The notes beneath the pieces were generated by a model. The model had not been told where the DNA came from, did no database searches, and saw only the letters and a program-made list of their open reading frames with translations. 64,000 bases of DNA from Holtermannia corniformis (taxonomy: Eukaryota; Basidiomycota; Tremellomycetes; Holtermanniales): positions 163,965 to 227,964 of the forward strand of contig BCIJ01000028.1 of NCBI GenBank assembly GCA_001599935.1, written 5' to 3'. This document shows, piece by piece, positions 1-11,112 of the stretch. Position numbers and translations under genes: made by a program. How positions within the stretch are numbered: the first letter of the stretch is position 1; the number at the start of each line of letters is the position of its first letter.

Positions 1-1174
1 GCGCCGACTTGAGCTGCTCGGACAAAACGATATCGTAGAAATTGGCCGTGTTGTCGAGCTCAAAATCGTCCGCCGATCGGCACCACTGGGTAGAGTCTGG
101 CTCGGCCACACCCTCCCAGTCGATGCCAGCAATCAACGCGCGCATCCCCTTTTGAAGCGTTGTCAATGATCGCACCGAGCAGCGCTAGCTCACTCACTTC
201 GTAGTCTTCGTAGCCGACATGCACAGCCGGCCTGTCAACCTTCAAACCCGCTCCGCGGCCGATGGAGCGCTGATAGCCCTTCGACGGACCCGCCGGGAGG
301 TGGAAGAACATCGCACGGGGGTCGAGCGCGTCGCCCCTGCTATCAATCTTGATGGCGATGGATGAGGCGGCTGTGACGGTCTTAAACGACGTAGACGTCG
401 AGCGCGCAACTCACCGTTGCGAGACCAGAGCCAAGTCTCGGCTGCGGTGGCTTTCAAGCTCTCGTTCCCGTACGCTAGCTCGAGCGAGAGCACGAGCTTG
501 TTGGGATCGTCGACCTCGACCCACAGCCCGTCGGCCTCTTTGACTCCATCGGCCTCTTTGACTCCATCGGCCTCTTTGACTCCATCGGCATCGTCTGAGT
601 CGAGCGGCCGCGCCCGACGGCCCGACCACCGCGACAGGACGTCATGCGCAGCAGACCCGATCTACCATGTGTCAACTAGACACGCCACGTACTGCTTTCA
701 TCTGACCCACCGGAAGGAATAAGAAGCGAAGAGCAGCAGCACCCCTGGACATGCCTGGGTTGGCCCGGATCTGCTGGCGGATCGCCCTCTCGAGCTTCTT
801 TGCAAGCTTTGGGATCGTGTTGAGGGAGGCGACAAACTTGTCGTGGATGTATTGGTGACACTGAGGAGTACTGATCAGCTGTATGCAAGCGCTTTCAGTC
901 ACCCACTTGAGCGATGCATGCCTCGTGCACGAAGCTGGGGTCGCCGTTGTAGTGGACGACCCCTTGCTCCCAGGTGTACTTTGCCCAGGGTTCGGCTTTT
1001 TTCAGCCGGAATCTAACGTGAATGTGAGCTGCAAGGCAACGCCAGACGTTGCACCTACTCCTTGAAGACGCCCTCGGCCACCAGATACGGCCCTTGGAGC
1101 TCGGGATTATCAGAAAAGATAGCTTTTAGTCGGTCGTGTATTGTCTTATTCAACTACTTGACCGGTTTTGCCAT
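1..1174 (-). pseudogene. Family copy A of the left cluster: GDP/VHEGC-motif protein with an early stop codon, truncated by window edge
   Basis: This is the leftmost of four paralogues. The first exon reads MAKPVK, then TAG at 1156-1154 where copy D has a Glu codon, then LNKTIHDRLKAIF and GPYLVAEGVFKE, so homology continues past the stop. Downstream exons still look intact. They carry an NGDPSFVHEACIAQ motif, a YIHDKFVASL segment, a KLVLSLELAYGNES segment and a QWCRSADDFELD segment, and the gene then leaves the window. A perfect 18-bp triplication at 531-584 repeats the residues VKEADG just before the LWVE segment. It is the only copy with HEAC in place of HEGC or HGGC. Function is unknown. 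The stop makes it probably non-functional unless translation starts elsewhere or the stop is read through. Confidence 0.6.
531..584. repeat. Perfect 18-bp tandem triplication inside copy A
   Basis: Three identical 18-bp units (531-548, 549-566, 567-584) are followed by a 6-bp partial unit. On the minus strand they encode repeated VKEADG in frame. Copies B, C and D have a single equivalent (GIKEAD, GVKQAD, GIKEAD), so the expansion is specific to copy A and looks recent. Confidence 0.9.
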
Positions 1175-1486
1175 GGCGGCGAACGAAGCCTGATTGGGAT
1201 CGGTGCAAACGTCAGTTGGGCCCGCGATCTGTTTCAGCAACGCACCTTGCCACCTGGTACCTTCGATTGACCCTCGCGCTCGACTTCACGCTCAGGTGCA
1301 GTTGCACCGTCGCGTCCGCGCCCGCCGAACGGTTGGGCAATCTCCTAGTGGCGTAGGGCCACGAATGCAACGTATTGCGACATTGGAAGCGCTTTGTCGC
1401 AGTGGAAGAACAGATGGCGGTGGTAAGAGTCAAGACAAGCTGGGCGTGCAAGATGAGATTCGCTCGGCTTCTTTTGCGAAACAATA

Positions 1487-1520
1487 CGCACACGCACGCA
1501 CACGCACGCACACACACACG
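1487..1520. repeat. CA/CG-rich microsatellite between copies A and B
   Basis: A short run of alternating ACGC and ACAC units lies in the roughly 720 bp between the start of copy A and the end of copy B. I see no convincing gene in the rest of that interval. Confidence 0.8.
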
Positions 1521-1897
1521 CCGATGCGACGATCCGTGCGCGTCGGAGCAGTCGGTCAACACGACTGATCCGATGGCCCCTGAGACCGTCCGCCTGCCTG
1601 GCAAGTGTACCCACGGCAGGCGAGACGAATCGAGATGAAACATTGTATCCCGATCCGCGCGATGCAAACTCTCAAGGCTCGAGCTCAGAGGCAACAGCCC
1701 GATGCTTGTTGATGACCATTCCCTGTGATGAGTCTCGCGACACTCCGTTTCTCTGTAAGACCTGCAAGATGCAGCAAGTCTTGGTATGGTAGAGTAGATG
1801 CATCAATTTACAAGTTGAGAGCGGTCATGGGTCCCGCCTCGGTCACGTGACTACACACTGTACACGGCCTCCCTCACACCCTCGCTCCGTCCCTCGT

Positions 1898-3782
1898 TCA
1901 CTTACCGCGCGCGGTTGCATCGGCCGTCTTGCCGGTTCTGAGCACCATCTGCGGCTGCTCTTCCGTCACCATCGAACCGGATCTGAGCCGGGTCTCCACG
2001 CGACTTTGCGCTCTTGCTCCCGCTAGAGCTCGACGACTGCGAAACCTGTGGATCCTCGCCAATGTCACCTGCCTGCCAGGCAGCGACTGCGTCGTTCTCC
2101 CCACCCTGCCTTGCTGTTTGCTGGCCGAGCTGGCTGAGCATGGCCTGAGCAGCCGCAATATTGCCTGCTGCGAGCGCGTGCTGGATGCGCTCGACTGTGT
2201 CAGGATCGACTTGGAGCCGGGGTCGCTTGGCCTGGGTGGCCGTAAGCTGCACGGGTGGTGTTGGCGCTGACGACGACCAAGCCATCTCTGTCGCAGCTCG
2301 ACGCTTGACGCCTGTGACGTGATCTCGAATGCCTGTGAGCTCTTCGAGTCCCTTGCGGCCAGCACGGTCTTGGTCCGATACGTGCGCTTTGAGGTGCTGC
2401 CTGAGCAAGAGTTCGAGGATACTCGTCCGCAACCAGGCAAAGTCGATCGTGATGCTGAAAGCGTCCACAAACGCCATGAGCTCGACCGAATACTCGGCAG
2501 TGGCGACCGCCGCGTCCGGTTTGGGCTCCGGGCCGGCTCCTCGCAGAGCCAACATGATGGCACGCCTCAGCGCGGCAGAGAGGTCGATCACGCAGGTGTT
2601 GCAAGTCGTGTCGAGCTCAAAGTCTGGTTGGGGCCGGGACCACTGGCTACGATCCGTGGGAGCTCGGCCCTCCCAGTCGATCTCCTGGATCATTTGCATG
2701 GTGCCCTGGCGTCGTCAGCGCGTGCGAATCTACAAACGTGATGGACTCGCCTCGAAGCTCTCCCAGTCCTCGTGCAAGCCAGACTTGTGCGCGGCGATGC
2801 CCGAGCCTCGTCCGATCATCCGCTGAAGAGTGCGGTACGTATCGGTCTGGACGTCGACAAGCTGGGCATAGAACAACATGATGCGCGGGTCGAGACTCTT
2901 GTCTTGCGAGTCGATCTTGATAGCGACAGCGCAAGCCGCCTGGGTGTCATGTGCGTCTACAAGCGCATTGTTACCCGCCCACATGTACGCTTCCTTGGCC
3001 GCTTCGGTCAAGCTCTCGTTCGAAAAAGCCACTTCAAGCGCGAACACGAGCTCATCGTCGTTCCTGGCTTGGACCCAGAGCGCATCAGCTTCCTTGATCC
3101 CCTTGGGATCGTCGGCGTTGATGATAGGTCGCGAGCGCTTGCCCTCCCATTGCCCATGAACTTGTTGAGCGCCTGAGAGCACCTGACCAGTCCACATTAG
3201 CCGGGAGAGCTGCAAAGCCGACAAACTGACAGGCGCAAACAACATGTCGCACAGAGTCTCGCCTCTTGACGATTGCTGTCGCTCCTGGACATCTGCAATC
3301 TGCCGCTCAATCTTTTCAGGCAACCTTGGCATCTTCTCCAGCGCGGCAATGAGCTTCAGATTGATCTTGTTCAGTAGCTTGGAGGAGTCAGCTGGCGGTA
3401 CACCACATCAGACGTACAAGATGGATGCAGCCTTCATGAACTTTCGTAGGGTCTCCCCAGAAGAAGACGTTCCGATCCTGCCAAGAAAACTTGGCCCATC
3501 GATCTACCTTGTTCCGCAGCATCCTAGTGAACGTGAGCTGTAGTCCAACTCGCGGACACGTGTGACTCACTCCTTGTAGACATCTTCCTGCACATCCTCG
3601 GCCACCTGGTGCGGCCCTTCTGGCCGACTAGGGTCCTGGTAGATTTGCTTCAGCCTGCGATTGATCTGCTCGAACAAACGCTCGGCAGGCGTTGCGAGCG
3701 CGTTGGCAAGCGAGTTGGTAGGAGGCTTGGGAGGGGTCAATTGAGGAATGGGCGGAGGAGGGGAGCTTTGTGATTTGAGCAT
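1898..3782 (-). CDS. Family copy B of the left cluster: GDP/VHEGC-motif protein, function unknown
   Basis: The start is the ATG at 3782, giving a proline-rich N-terminus followed by GPHQVAEDVQEDVYKE. A donor at about 3572 and an acceptor at 3525 join it to EMLRNKVDRWAKFSWQ, then FFWGDPTKVHEGCIH. A third exon begins at 3377 and runs to MPRLPEKIERQIADVQ. After a further short intron come QWEGKRSRP, KEADALWVQ and DELVFALEVAFSNES. The last intron appears to be a GC-AG intron (GAG/GCGAGT) whose acceptor precedes GTMQMIQEIDW. The last exon holds a helical stretch (LRTSILELLLRQHLKAHV) and a Ser/Gln-rich tail. A conserved tail MVLRTGKTADAT lies in another frame and ends at 1898, so either a small intron near 2090 or a frameshift is present. 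It is divergent from copy C. Confidence 0.65.
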
Positions 3783-4417
3783 GGCTGTTCATGAACCTTG
3801 GGAGGCTTCCGGTGGGATCAGTCTCATTGGGCGCTTGACTGACTCTTGGCCTGCCGGCTGCGTCGGTTGTCCATCTGGCTCGGGTGGCAGGGTGGAATCA
3901 GTGGCCGTTGTCAGGCGTGCGGCTGAGGAGATGAGCTTTCTGAAGCACGGTCGGCGAACACTCGCCACGTGAAGCTACAACGACCACGACGGCCTGCGTT
4001 TGCGAGAGGTCGAGGGCGTTCACGGATGCCAGAGAGTCGGAGGGGAGATAGCACTCGTGATCTCAAGTGTTGGTCGGTAGAGTTGTGCTGAAAAATCTGC
4101 ATCTCGGTTCTTTCCCTATGGCCGACGCTCGACTGCATCATTGCACCGTTTCCTTTTGTCCGTTGTTGGTGTCAGCACCAAGTCTTTGAAACGGCCGCGA
4201 ACGGATACACAGAAGACTGCATTGGTCTGAGCGAGTCTCGAGGGCGTCGCCGAGACGATATCTAGGTGATAGGGGGTGGATCAACTGCGTCAGGCAGCGG
4301 CTTGCATACGAAAGGAACCTGGTTGCTCCGACATCGTGATCGCTCGGGTCACATTGCCATCCGACATGCCTTTACTGCGTCTCTGCACCGGACCTCGACT
4401 CTGCATCGGCGGCCACC

Positions 4418-4502
4418 ATGACCGAGCCTGTCAAGCCATCGAGTCGACACATTCAGGACAGGCTCAGAGCCATCTCGGCCAACGATCCCGACCTTGAGGG
4501 CC
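4418..4502 (+). pseudogene. Relic first exon of another family member
   Basis: Reading from the ATG at 4418 gives MTEPVKPSSRHIQDRLRAIS then NDPDLEG. This matches exon 1 of copy D (MADPVKELNQEIQ) and copy A (HDRLKAIF then DNPELQG). Similarity stops there, and the next family exon does not follow. It lies 160 bp upstream of the start of copy C in the same orientation, so it is probably the remnant of a tandem duplicate or an abandoned exon 1. Confidence 0.55.
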
Positions 4503-4662
4503 GCTCCCGTTCCTCCATCCATCCAATCCATCCCCAGACCGACCGAAGCGGATCAAGATCCTGTCGTTCAATCTCGTGCCCAGTCAGTTGGCTGGCTTGC
4601 CAGTTCCTCACCCCGCCTTCACCCCGCTCACCCCACTCCCTCCCTCGCACACCAACCGAGCT

Positions 4663-6382
4663 ATGGACAAGATGGTCAAGCAACTATCAGAGACGATCCA
4701 CAACCGTCTCAAACTCATACTCGAGGACGATGCCGCACTCGAAGGGCCCTACCTCGTCGCAGAGGATGTACAAAAGGATGTGTTCAACGAGTACGTTTGC
4801 TCTACTTGGGTTGCTTCAGCTAATTCGGCGGTACAGATACCTCGAGGTCAAGGAACCCTATGCCAAGTTCCTATGGCAAGGAGGGCAAGTGTATTACTAC
4901 GGGGATCCGAGCCTGGTGCACGAGGGCTGTACCTCTGCGGTGCGTGCCATCTCGGTTTGAAACTCGGCCTTGACAGCTGACGACCCGGCTTCAGCTAGCG
5001 ACCTACATCCACGATCAACTGTCGAGCCGACTGCAGATGATCCCTAAACTCCCCGACGAATTCGAGCGACGGGTCGAAAAGGCACAAGCCGAGACTGGCC
5101 ACTTGCGTGGTGCAGTAGCGCTGAGCTTGCTCTTTTCTCCGGTGAGTACGATTATACCCTGCATAGTCGTCGAGTTGACACCTGGGAGCTCGGGTCCGCG
5201 GCAAGGGATGTTCAAGCGCGGTGGGAAGGCCGCCGAGCTCGTCCTGCGCCGGACGGGGTCAAACAGGCAGACGCTCTGTGGATCGAGTATGGCAACCCAG
5301 ACAAGCTTGTCCTTTCTCTGGAAGTCGCGTTCGGTAACGAATCGCTCAAGGAGACAGCGGCCGAGTGTTGGATGTGGTCGAGGAACGGTACGCGGCCAAT
5401 GACTTGACAGCGGACTGACAGTCTCCGAAGGAGCTTCATCTTTGGCGATCAAAATTGACAAGACAGACTCTAGCCTCGATCCCCGGGCGTTCCTTTTCCA
5501 TCTCGACCCCTGCCTGCCCGATGAGATGCCGATCACTGGATATCAGCGTGCCATCGGCCGCGGTCTCGGCCTTGCCGTCGATCAGCCAACGTTGCACCAA
5601 GGTTGGCTCAACCACGAGGTGAGTTGTGGCCCGAGTCCGGAGACCAGTGCTGACAAGGAGGGTAAAGGGAACCAGAGAGCGCATCAACGAGATTGACTGG
5701 GCTGGGCAGGCACAAGCGGACAGCACCCAATGGTGTCGCGCAGCCGAGGGTTTCGTATTGGACACGACTTTGGAGAAACTCGTCATCAACCTCTCCAAGC
5801 AACTATCCTCTGCGTTAGACTCGGCTCTTCGTGGGCACGGGCCGGAACCGTCTCCCAGCGCACCCTTCTCGTTCGGCCAGTTTACTCCACAGTTGGAGGA
5901 TTTCATCGCGAATTTCAGCCTCGATATCAACTTTGGCTGGCTCAGGAAAGTGATCCTCACTCTGATCCTCGAGCAGCACCTCGAGGCCAACGTCCCACAG
6001 GACGTTCGCCAAGATCGGACGGGGTTGAGCGATCTCGTTGGGATCCGACAAAACGCCGTCACGTTCAAGCGCGCTGCTGAGCAAGACGCCGACCGTTCAG
6101 GTTCGAGCGCGCCTCGTGCGGTACACTCAACGAAGAGGCCACGGGCGCAAGTTGACGAGGGCGAAGACCGCCAGATGCAGGATCGCCTCCGACAAGCGGA
6201 AGAAGCGCTCGGCGATGCTGCGCCGAGTACAAGAGGGCGCTGTTGCCGCGCAAACACCCAGCTCGAGTACGGGTCGAAGTGAAGTCGTCGGGGAGGAGAG
6301 CGATGCGGCGTCGATGTCGGGCCAGGACACGCAGATGGTGTCGAGGAGCGGCAGGACGGCCGATGTGACCGCGCCAAAGTGA
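4663..6382 (+). CDS. Family copy C of the left cluster: GDP/VHEGC-motif protein, function unknown
   Basis: This is the clearest copy. Exon 1 (4663-4790) encodes 43 residues ending GPYLVAEDVQKDVFNE. A 46-nt intron joins it to EYLEVKEPYAKFLWQGG, then VYYYGDPSLVHEGC. The third exon gives TYIHDQLSSRLQMIPKLPDE. After a longer intron come RWEGRRARP, QADALWIEYGNPDK and LVLSLEVAFGNESLKETA. The next exon carries AIKIDKTDSSLDPRAFLFHL and GYQRAIGRGLGLAVDQP, and the last begins GTRERINEIDW after 5668. The LEVAF...ES-L...W...AIKID pattern resembles fungal PD-(D/E)XK-like cores; that is inference. One frame ends at 6282. The family tail motif (QMVSRSGRTADVT) lies in another frame and ends at 6382, so the 3' end is uncertain. 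Confidence 0.65.
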
Positions 6383-6642
6383 ACGGGCGAGCTGGATGCC
6401 TGTGGCGTGTATTGGGGTGACAATATATGCAGGAGCAAGGACGAGGGCGTGGGACTCGGAGCTCGCGAACGGCTTTGTGTTTAAAGATGTCAATTATGAA
6501 CGCCTTGAAACTACGCTCGACGGGTCAGTGGTCTCGACTAGACTGATCTGAACTCGTGTGATGGAAGCATGGCATCGCACAAACTCATAATAGGCCGTCA
6601 AAGTCGTATCAAACCGCGTAAACCGGATCCTCACTTGCCGTC

Positions 6643-8303
6643 TCAATCATCCTCCTCACCCTCGGTTGCTCGGCCTTCGCGTGCGCCTGACTCGTTGCCT
6701 GACGATCCGTCCACCGGCCGTTGCTTTCTCGCTTCCGCTAGAGCCTGCTTGAGACGTGCAATCTCCTTCCGGCCGTCACGCAGGGCCTGAGCTTGAGTTT
6801 CGAACTGCGACTTGAGCGACTTGAGCTCGTCGTGATCAACTTGAACACGGGCCCGCTTGCAGGGCGGCTCCGAGAATGCTATTGACGAGTCGGTGCTCTC
6901 ATCCCCAGACGCGGGCGGGCTCGTCGCAAGGTTTCCGAATACGAGCCGGTCCGTCTGTCGGGGAGGATGGCGGACGTCTTCCGGGACATGCTGTTCGACG
7001 TATTGCCACAGCAATGACGAGAGGATCGTCTCGCGTATCCAGCCAAAGTCGATGCGAAGCTTAAAATTGGCTATGAACCGTGCCAGTTCGAAAGAGCATT
7101 GACTGAACGCAAAGTCGGCGTCAGCTGCTCGGTTTGGACCGGGACCAGCGATGGCCGACGTGAGCGCCGACTTGAGCTGGTTGGAGAGATCAATGCTGTA
7201 CGTATCGGCAGAGTCGTCGAGGTTGAAGCCGTTGGCCGACTTTGACCATTGTGTATCGTCGGGCTCTGCCTTGCCGTCCCAGTCGATCCCAGCGATGAGA
7301 TCGCGTGTGCCCTGCGTGAGCCTGTTGAACACTGCATGGAAGAGTGTGGTGCTCGTCGGCGACTCACCTCGTAGTCCTCGTACCCACAGTGCACTTTAGG
7401 CTTATCCACAGCGAACCCGGCGCCTCGTCCGATGGATCTCTGATACCCCGGGCACGGTGCTGTCTCACCTGGTGCGGCGAAACACGCCGGGAGGTGGAAG
7501 AAGAAGGCTCGCGGGTCGAGCGGGTCGCCCCGGCTGTCAATCTTGAAAGCAATCGACGCAGCGCCTGTGACACATTAGACCACTTGGTTGGGGATCCACG
7601 CACCGTTGCGAGACCAAAGCGAGGTCGCAGCCGCTGTTGCCTCGAGGCTCTCATTGCTGTAGGCTAGCTCGAGCGATAGGACGAGCTTGTCGGAGTTGTT
7701 GGCCTCGACCCAAAGCCCATCGGCCTCCTTGATGCCATTAGGCTTAGAGTCGAGGGTCTGGCCTTTGGTTCTGACACTGCGCGCGGCCGAGCCGACCTGC
7801 CGTTTGAGTCTGGGATACATACGGCGAGTGTATGTTACATACCGGCATGAACAGGATCTGGGACACGGCTGCGCCTCGGGAGATGCCATGACTCTGACGG
7901 ATCCGCGTCTCGAGCTTGTCGGGCAGCTGAGGGATTGCTCGTAGCGACGCGACAAACTGGTCGTGGACGTAGTCTTTGATCTAGGGACCGACCGTCAGTC
8001 TTGAACCTCACGCGAACCCGGGTCACACACCTGAGCGACGCATCCTCCGTGCACAAGACTCGGGTCGCCGTGGTAATACACAACCCCGTTATCCCAAGCA
8101 TACCGATCCCACGGATTGTGCTTGATCCTTGATCGAAAGCTGTACTGCGCATGAGTTGAGATCCCGCCAGCTTAGATCACGGACTCGTTGTAGACGTGTT
8201 TGGGAACTCGCTCGGCGACCTTGTACGGACCCTCTGGCGATCCGCCGATGGTTTGGAGAGAGGCTTGGATCTCCTGGTTGAGCTCTTTGACTGGGTCGGC
8301 CAT
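6643..8303 (-). CDS. Family copy D of the left cluster: GDP/VHEGC-motif protein with coiled-coil tail
   Basis: The ATG at 8303 gives MADPVKELNQEIQASLQTI and GPYKVAERVPKHVYNE. After an intron comes DFRSRIKHNPWDRYAWDNG with VVYYHGDPSLVHGGC, so Gly replaces the Glu of the VHEGC motif. The next exon is IKDYVHDQFVASLRAIPQL. Central segments KEADGLWVEANNSDK and LVLSLELAYSNESLEATA follow, then FKIDSRGDPLDPRAFFF. The last exon starts GTRDLIAGIDWDGKAEP. It ends in a lysine/glutamine-rich heptad region after an RARVQVDHDELKS basic stretch, consistent with a short coiled coil. It lacks the TADAT tail seen in B and C. No recognised family name can be given. Confidence 0.65.
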
Positions 8304-8699
8304 GGCGGGGTTGAGGCGTGCTCTGTCGGCAGCGAGAAGGAAAGGATTGCATCAGTACATACCCCCCAGAGCCTCGTGAAACTCCGCTCGACCCTAACCC
8401 GTCGAGGTCACACCGGCAACGTGTGGAGTGACATGTTGGCTCGAAGGGAGCAAGAGGATTGAGATGGATAGCAACGGCATCCATCAAGTTGTGATCAGAC
8501 AGACGAAAGCACGGTCCCTTCAAACGACCGTGATCAATGTTCCGTGTGAGCTATGGATGCTACTGCGTACATTGCCGGCTTGATCAACCGCCATCATCTC
8601 GTTCTCACTTGCTGTAAACGCACGAATCACATCTCTCTTCCCTCTGTCCTCGCCAACACCTGCGCAGGCAGAGGCGAGCTTCAGCGGGCAAGAGTGAAC

Positions 8700-8800
8700 A
8701 GTTGCGTGACCAAGAGCCGGCTCGGGATCGGGGTCGATAGCGACGGACGAGCAGCTCTTGAAAACCGGCAAGACGGCCGAGGCATCACACGAAGAGATTG
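8700..8800 (+). pseudogene. Relic C-terminal fragment of the left-cluster family
   Basis: The forward frame through about 8715-8790 reads GSGSIATDEQLLKTGKTAEA. Copy B ends SGSMVTEEQPQMVLRTGKTA, so this is the same tail without the rest of the gene. Upstream and downstream frames are closed quickly. The stretch 8304-9202 otherwise shows no convincing gene. Confidence 0.4.
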
Positions 8801-9202
8801 AGCGCGGTGCAGAGGGCACCGAGCAGGCGGGACGTTCGAGCATGTGTTGTGCGGGTCCTAGCATGTCTCGGTACAGGGTAAGAGTGTGCAAGGTGTCGTC
8901 GAGGTGAATCTGCCGATGAAGTGATTCAACCGATCGAGGCTCACGACGATTTTTGAATACCGAGGTCGGGCGCTGGTGAATGGTGAGCGTACAAGGTCAG
9001 CACAGAGTTTTGTTCAGTGGCCGAGGTCCGCGGTGGGTCTTGCTGGTGTGTCGGACTTGTCTGTAGGAGATCAGCGGCCTCGCCCATTGATCATGACCGT
9101 CGCTTTGCGAGTTGTGCGTATTAAGCCATGCATATGATTACTTTGTGTTGAGATTCGAGCTATGATCCATCAGCTCGGCGTATGCTCCAACCCCACCCTG
9201 AC

Positions 9203-9943
9203 TCACCGGTTCGCGACACCACTCTTGTGCACGTCCTCCAACCGCTTCAGGACGTCGCTCGTGCCATCCAACACGGCCAAGACTTCTTTCACAATCCTCT
9301 GTTCACGCTTGACGCCGCCTCGCCGTCCCTTTTCAGCCGCTTTGAGCAACCAGCTCATGGCTTGGTGTACGCGCTGGCGCTCACTGAGCGCTTGCGGTGT
9401 TAGGATCGTTTTTGCTGATTTTCGGCGTGAGACGATGCGGAGGGAGGGTGAGGAGAGGTGAAGAGCGCGGTGGAGGAGTGGCAGGGGAGGAGAGTTTGTC
9501 GTGCTTTGCCTGGAGCGGTCAGCGTCTGCTTGAACTCTTAGGGGATCTCCTGCACACGTGCAGAAGATCACGGTCGAATCGCAGCATACTCACAATAAAC
9601 CCAGTATCCGCCCGACTTGGCTCTGCGCCTCGGCCTTGCGGCCATGCTTCATCAACAGGTTGGTGAGCAGGTCTAGGATCGGATCCGTCTTGGGCGCGAG
9701 CGAGTCGGGAGCATAGCCTCGAACCGGGGAGACAGGCTGTACAGGTACAGTCGAGGTAGATGAGGAAGGGATGGGTGAAGTGAACGCCGTCAGAGTTGAC
9801 GCGCCCCGAGGCGAGATGATATCAATCAGCTCGTCAAAGCTGGCTGACGAGGTTGAAGCGAGTGCGAACCGGGCGGCGGTGGTAGCGAGCGACCGGAATG
9901 GTGCTCTCCCGATGCTGCCGAGCGTTCTCAAGTGCCGAGTCAT
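9203..9943 (-). CDS. Mitochondrial small-subunit ribosomal protein uS7m (RSM7/MRPS7)
   Basis: This is the S7 protein of the mitochondrial small ribosomal subunit, which binds the 3' domain of 12S/15S-type rRNA. From the ATG at 9943 the N-terminus MTRHLRTLGSIGRAPFRSLA is basic and hydroxylated, as expected for a mitochondrial presequence. The S7 core begins DPILDLLTNLLMKHGRKAEA. A short intron (donor at 9589) is spliced so that GLL joins a PLPLLHRALHLSSPSLRIVS segment. The C-terminal signature follows: ALSERQRVHQAMSWLLKAA and VLKRLEDVHKSGVANR. Length, about 225 residues, is normal for the family. It is divergent from the Y14 gene, with about 290 bp between starts. Confidence 0.88.
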
Positions 9944-10232
9944 GCTGGTTGAAGAGTTGTGAAGATGGACCCGAAGAATCGGATGTCGAGGAAAAGATGG
10001 ACGACTAACCCTCACTCTCGGCGTTATCTCGGGCGGTCGGCGTTTTCTCCAGCAGGGGGTTTGGGAACCATCTTTACCATCCACACTTGAACTCGCTTGT
10101 TGCTCTCTACAGCGTTCGACGTCGAGTCTACAGATCATCAAGTGCAAAGACGCAGCGCAAGCACACTCGGGCAGATCAGGTGTGTGATCTCTACCCTGTG
10201 ACCGCGAGCTGACGCTGATCAGACTAGCAACA

Positions 10233-11112
10233 ATGGCCGACGTCGAGATGGGTGCTGGCGGTCTGTCACTGTCACGCTCGATCGCGTCTAGCTGACACGC
10301 TCAGATGTCGCCAAGAGAGGACGCGGGTTTGCGAGCGGGAGTGGTACGTCGTACATGTCGCTAGCCATCACAGCTGACGCAGACATAGCCGCCGGCGCCG
10401 AGCTCCTGCCAGCCAACGGCAATGGCGCGACCAAGACGGGTCCCACAGCCCACGTTGATTCGAACCAAGCTGCGCGCTGTACGTCTCTAGCCTTCCTGCA
10501 CCCTGACCCGTCCCATATCATCGCACTGCTCTGCCCCTTCGGCCAGCCGCTAACGCTCCTCCTAGCGGTCGAAGGCTGGATCATCATCGCGACCAACATC
10601 CACGAAGAAGCAACCGAAGAAGACGTCCAAGACCTGTTTGCAGACTTTGGCGAGGTCAAGAACCTACACTTGAACCTTGATCGTCGGACCGGTTTCGTCA
10701 AGGTGTGCTCTGGTCTGATCCTGGGGAGAATAAGAGACAGCAGCTGACGCTGAAACAGGGCTACGCTCTGATCGAGTACGCTCTCAAGTCTGAAGCCGAG
10801 GCCGCGATCGCCGAGACGAACGGCAAGACGTTTTTGGAGCAGATTATCGCGACGTGAGTTCCTCTTTTCAATCTTTGATATCCCCTTGGTTTCGTACGGC
10901 CGCTCCCTCGTCTGTCACGGTCATGAGCCAGTTTGGCTCAGCTTCCACGGTGCGGTGGGAGCGCACCGCGAGACACAAGATATAGTGATTCGGAACGAGC
11001 TGACACCCACAGCGACTTTGCGTTCACAAAGCCACCGACCGGTCGTGCTGGAGCTGGTGCTGGACCTGGTGGGCGGAACGCGAGGCGGAGGAGCGCGTCG
11101 CCAGGCCGATGA
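10233..11112 (+). CDS. Y14/RBM8A-like RNA-binding protein of the exon junction complex
   Basis: The protein starts [20 protein letters not shown] and contains one RRM. RNP2 is WIIIATNI and RNP1 is KGYALIEY, separated by the acidic [19 protein letters not shown] helix typical of Y14. The C-terminus is a short Gly/Arg/Ser tail ending [10 protein letters not shown]14 pairs with Magoh in the exon junction complex deposited upstream of splice junctions. The gene has several introns of about 40-140 nt; the last joins IIAT to [13 protein letters not shown]. Presence of Y14 fits an intron-rich fungal genome and argues against a budding yeast. Confidence 0.9.

Noticed and set aside
1212..1694. A 160-codon open frame on the minus strand upstream of copy A
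   Set aside because: It spans a microsatellite, shows Cys/Arg-rich random-like composition and no domain, and fits neither neighbour's splicing.
6200..6260. A 35-nt intron in copy C to reach the tail frame
   Set aside because: Donor and acceptor exist, but there is no CTGAC-type branch point, so I left the 3' end of copy C undecided.
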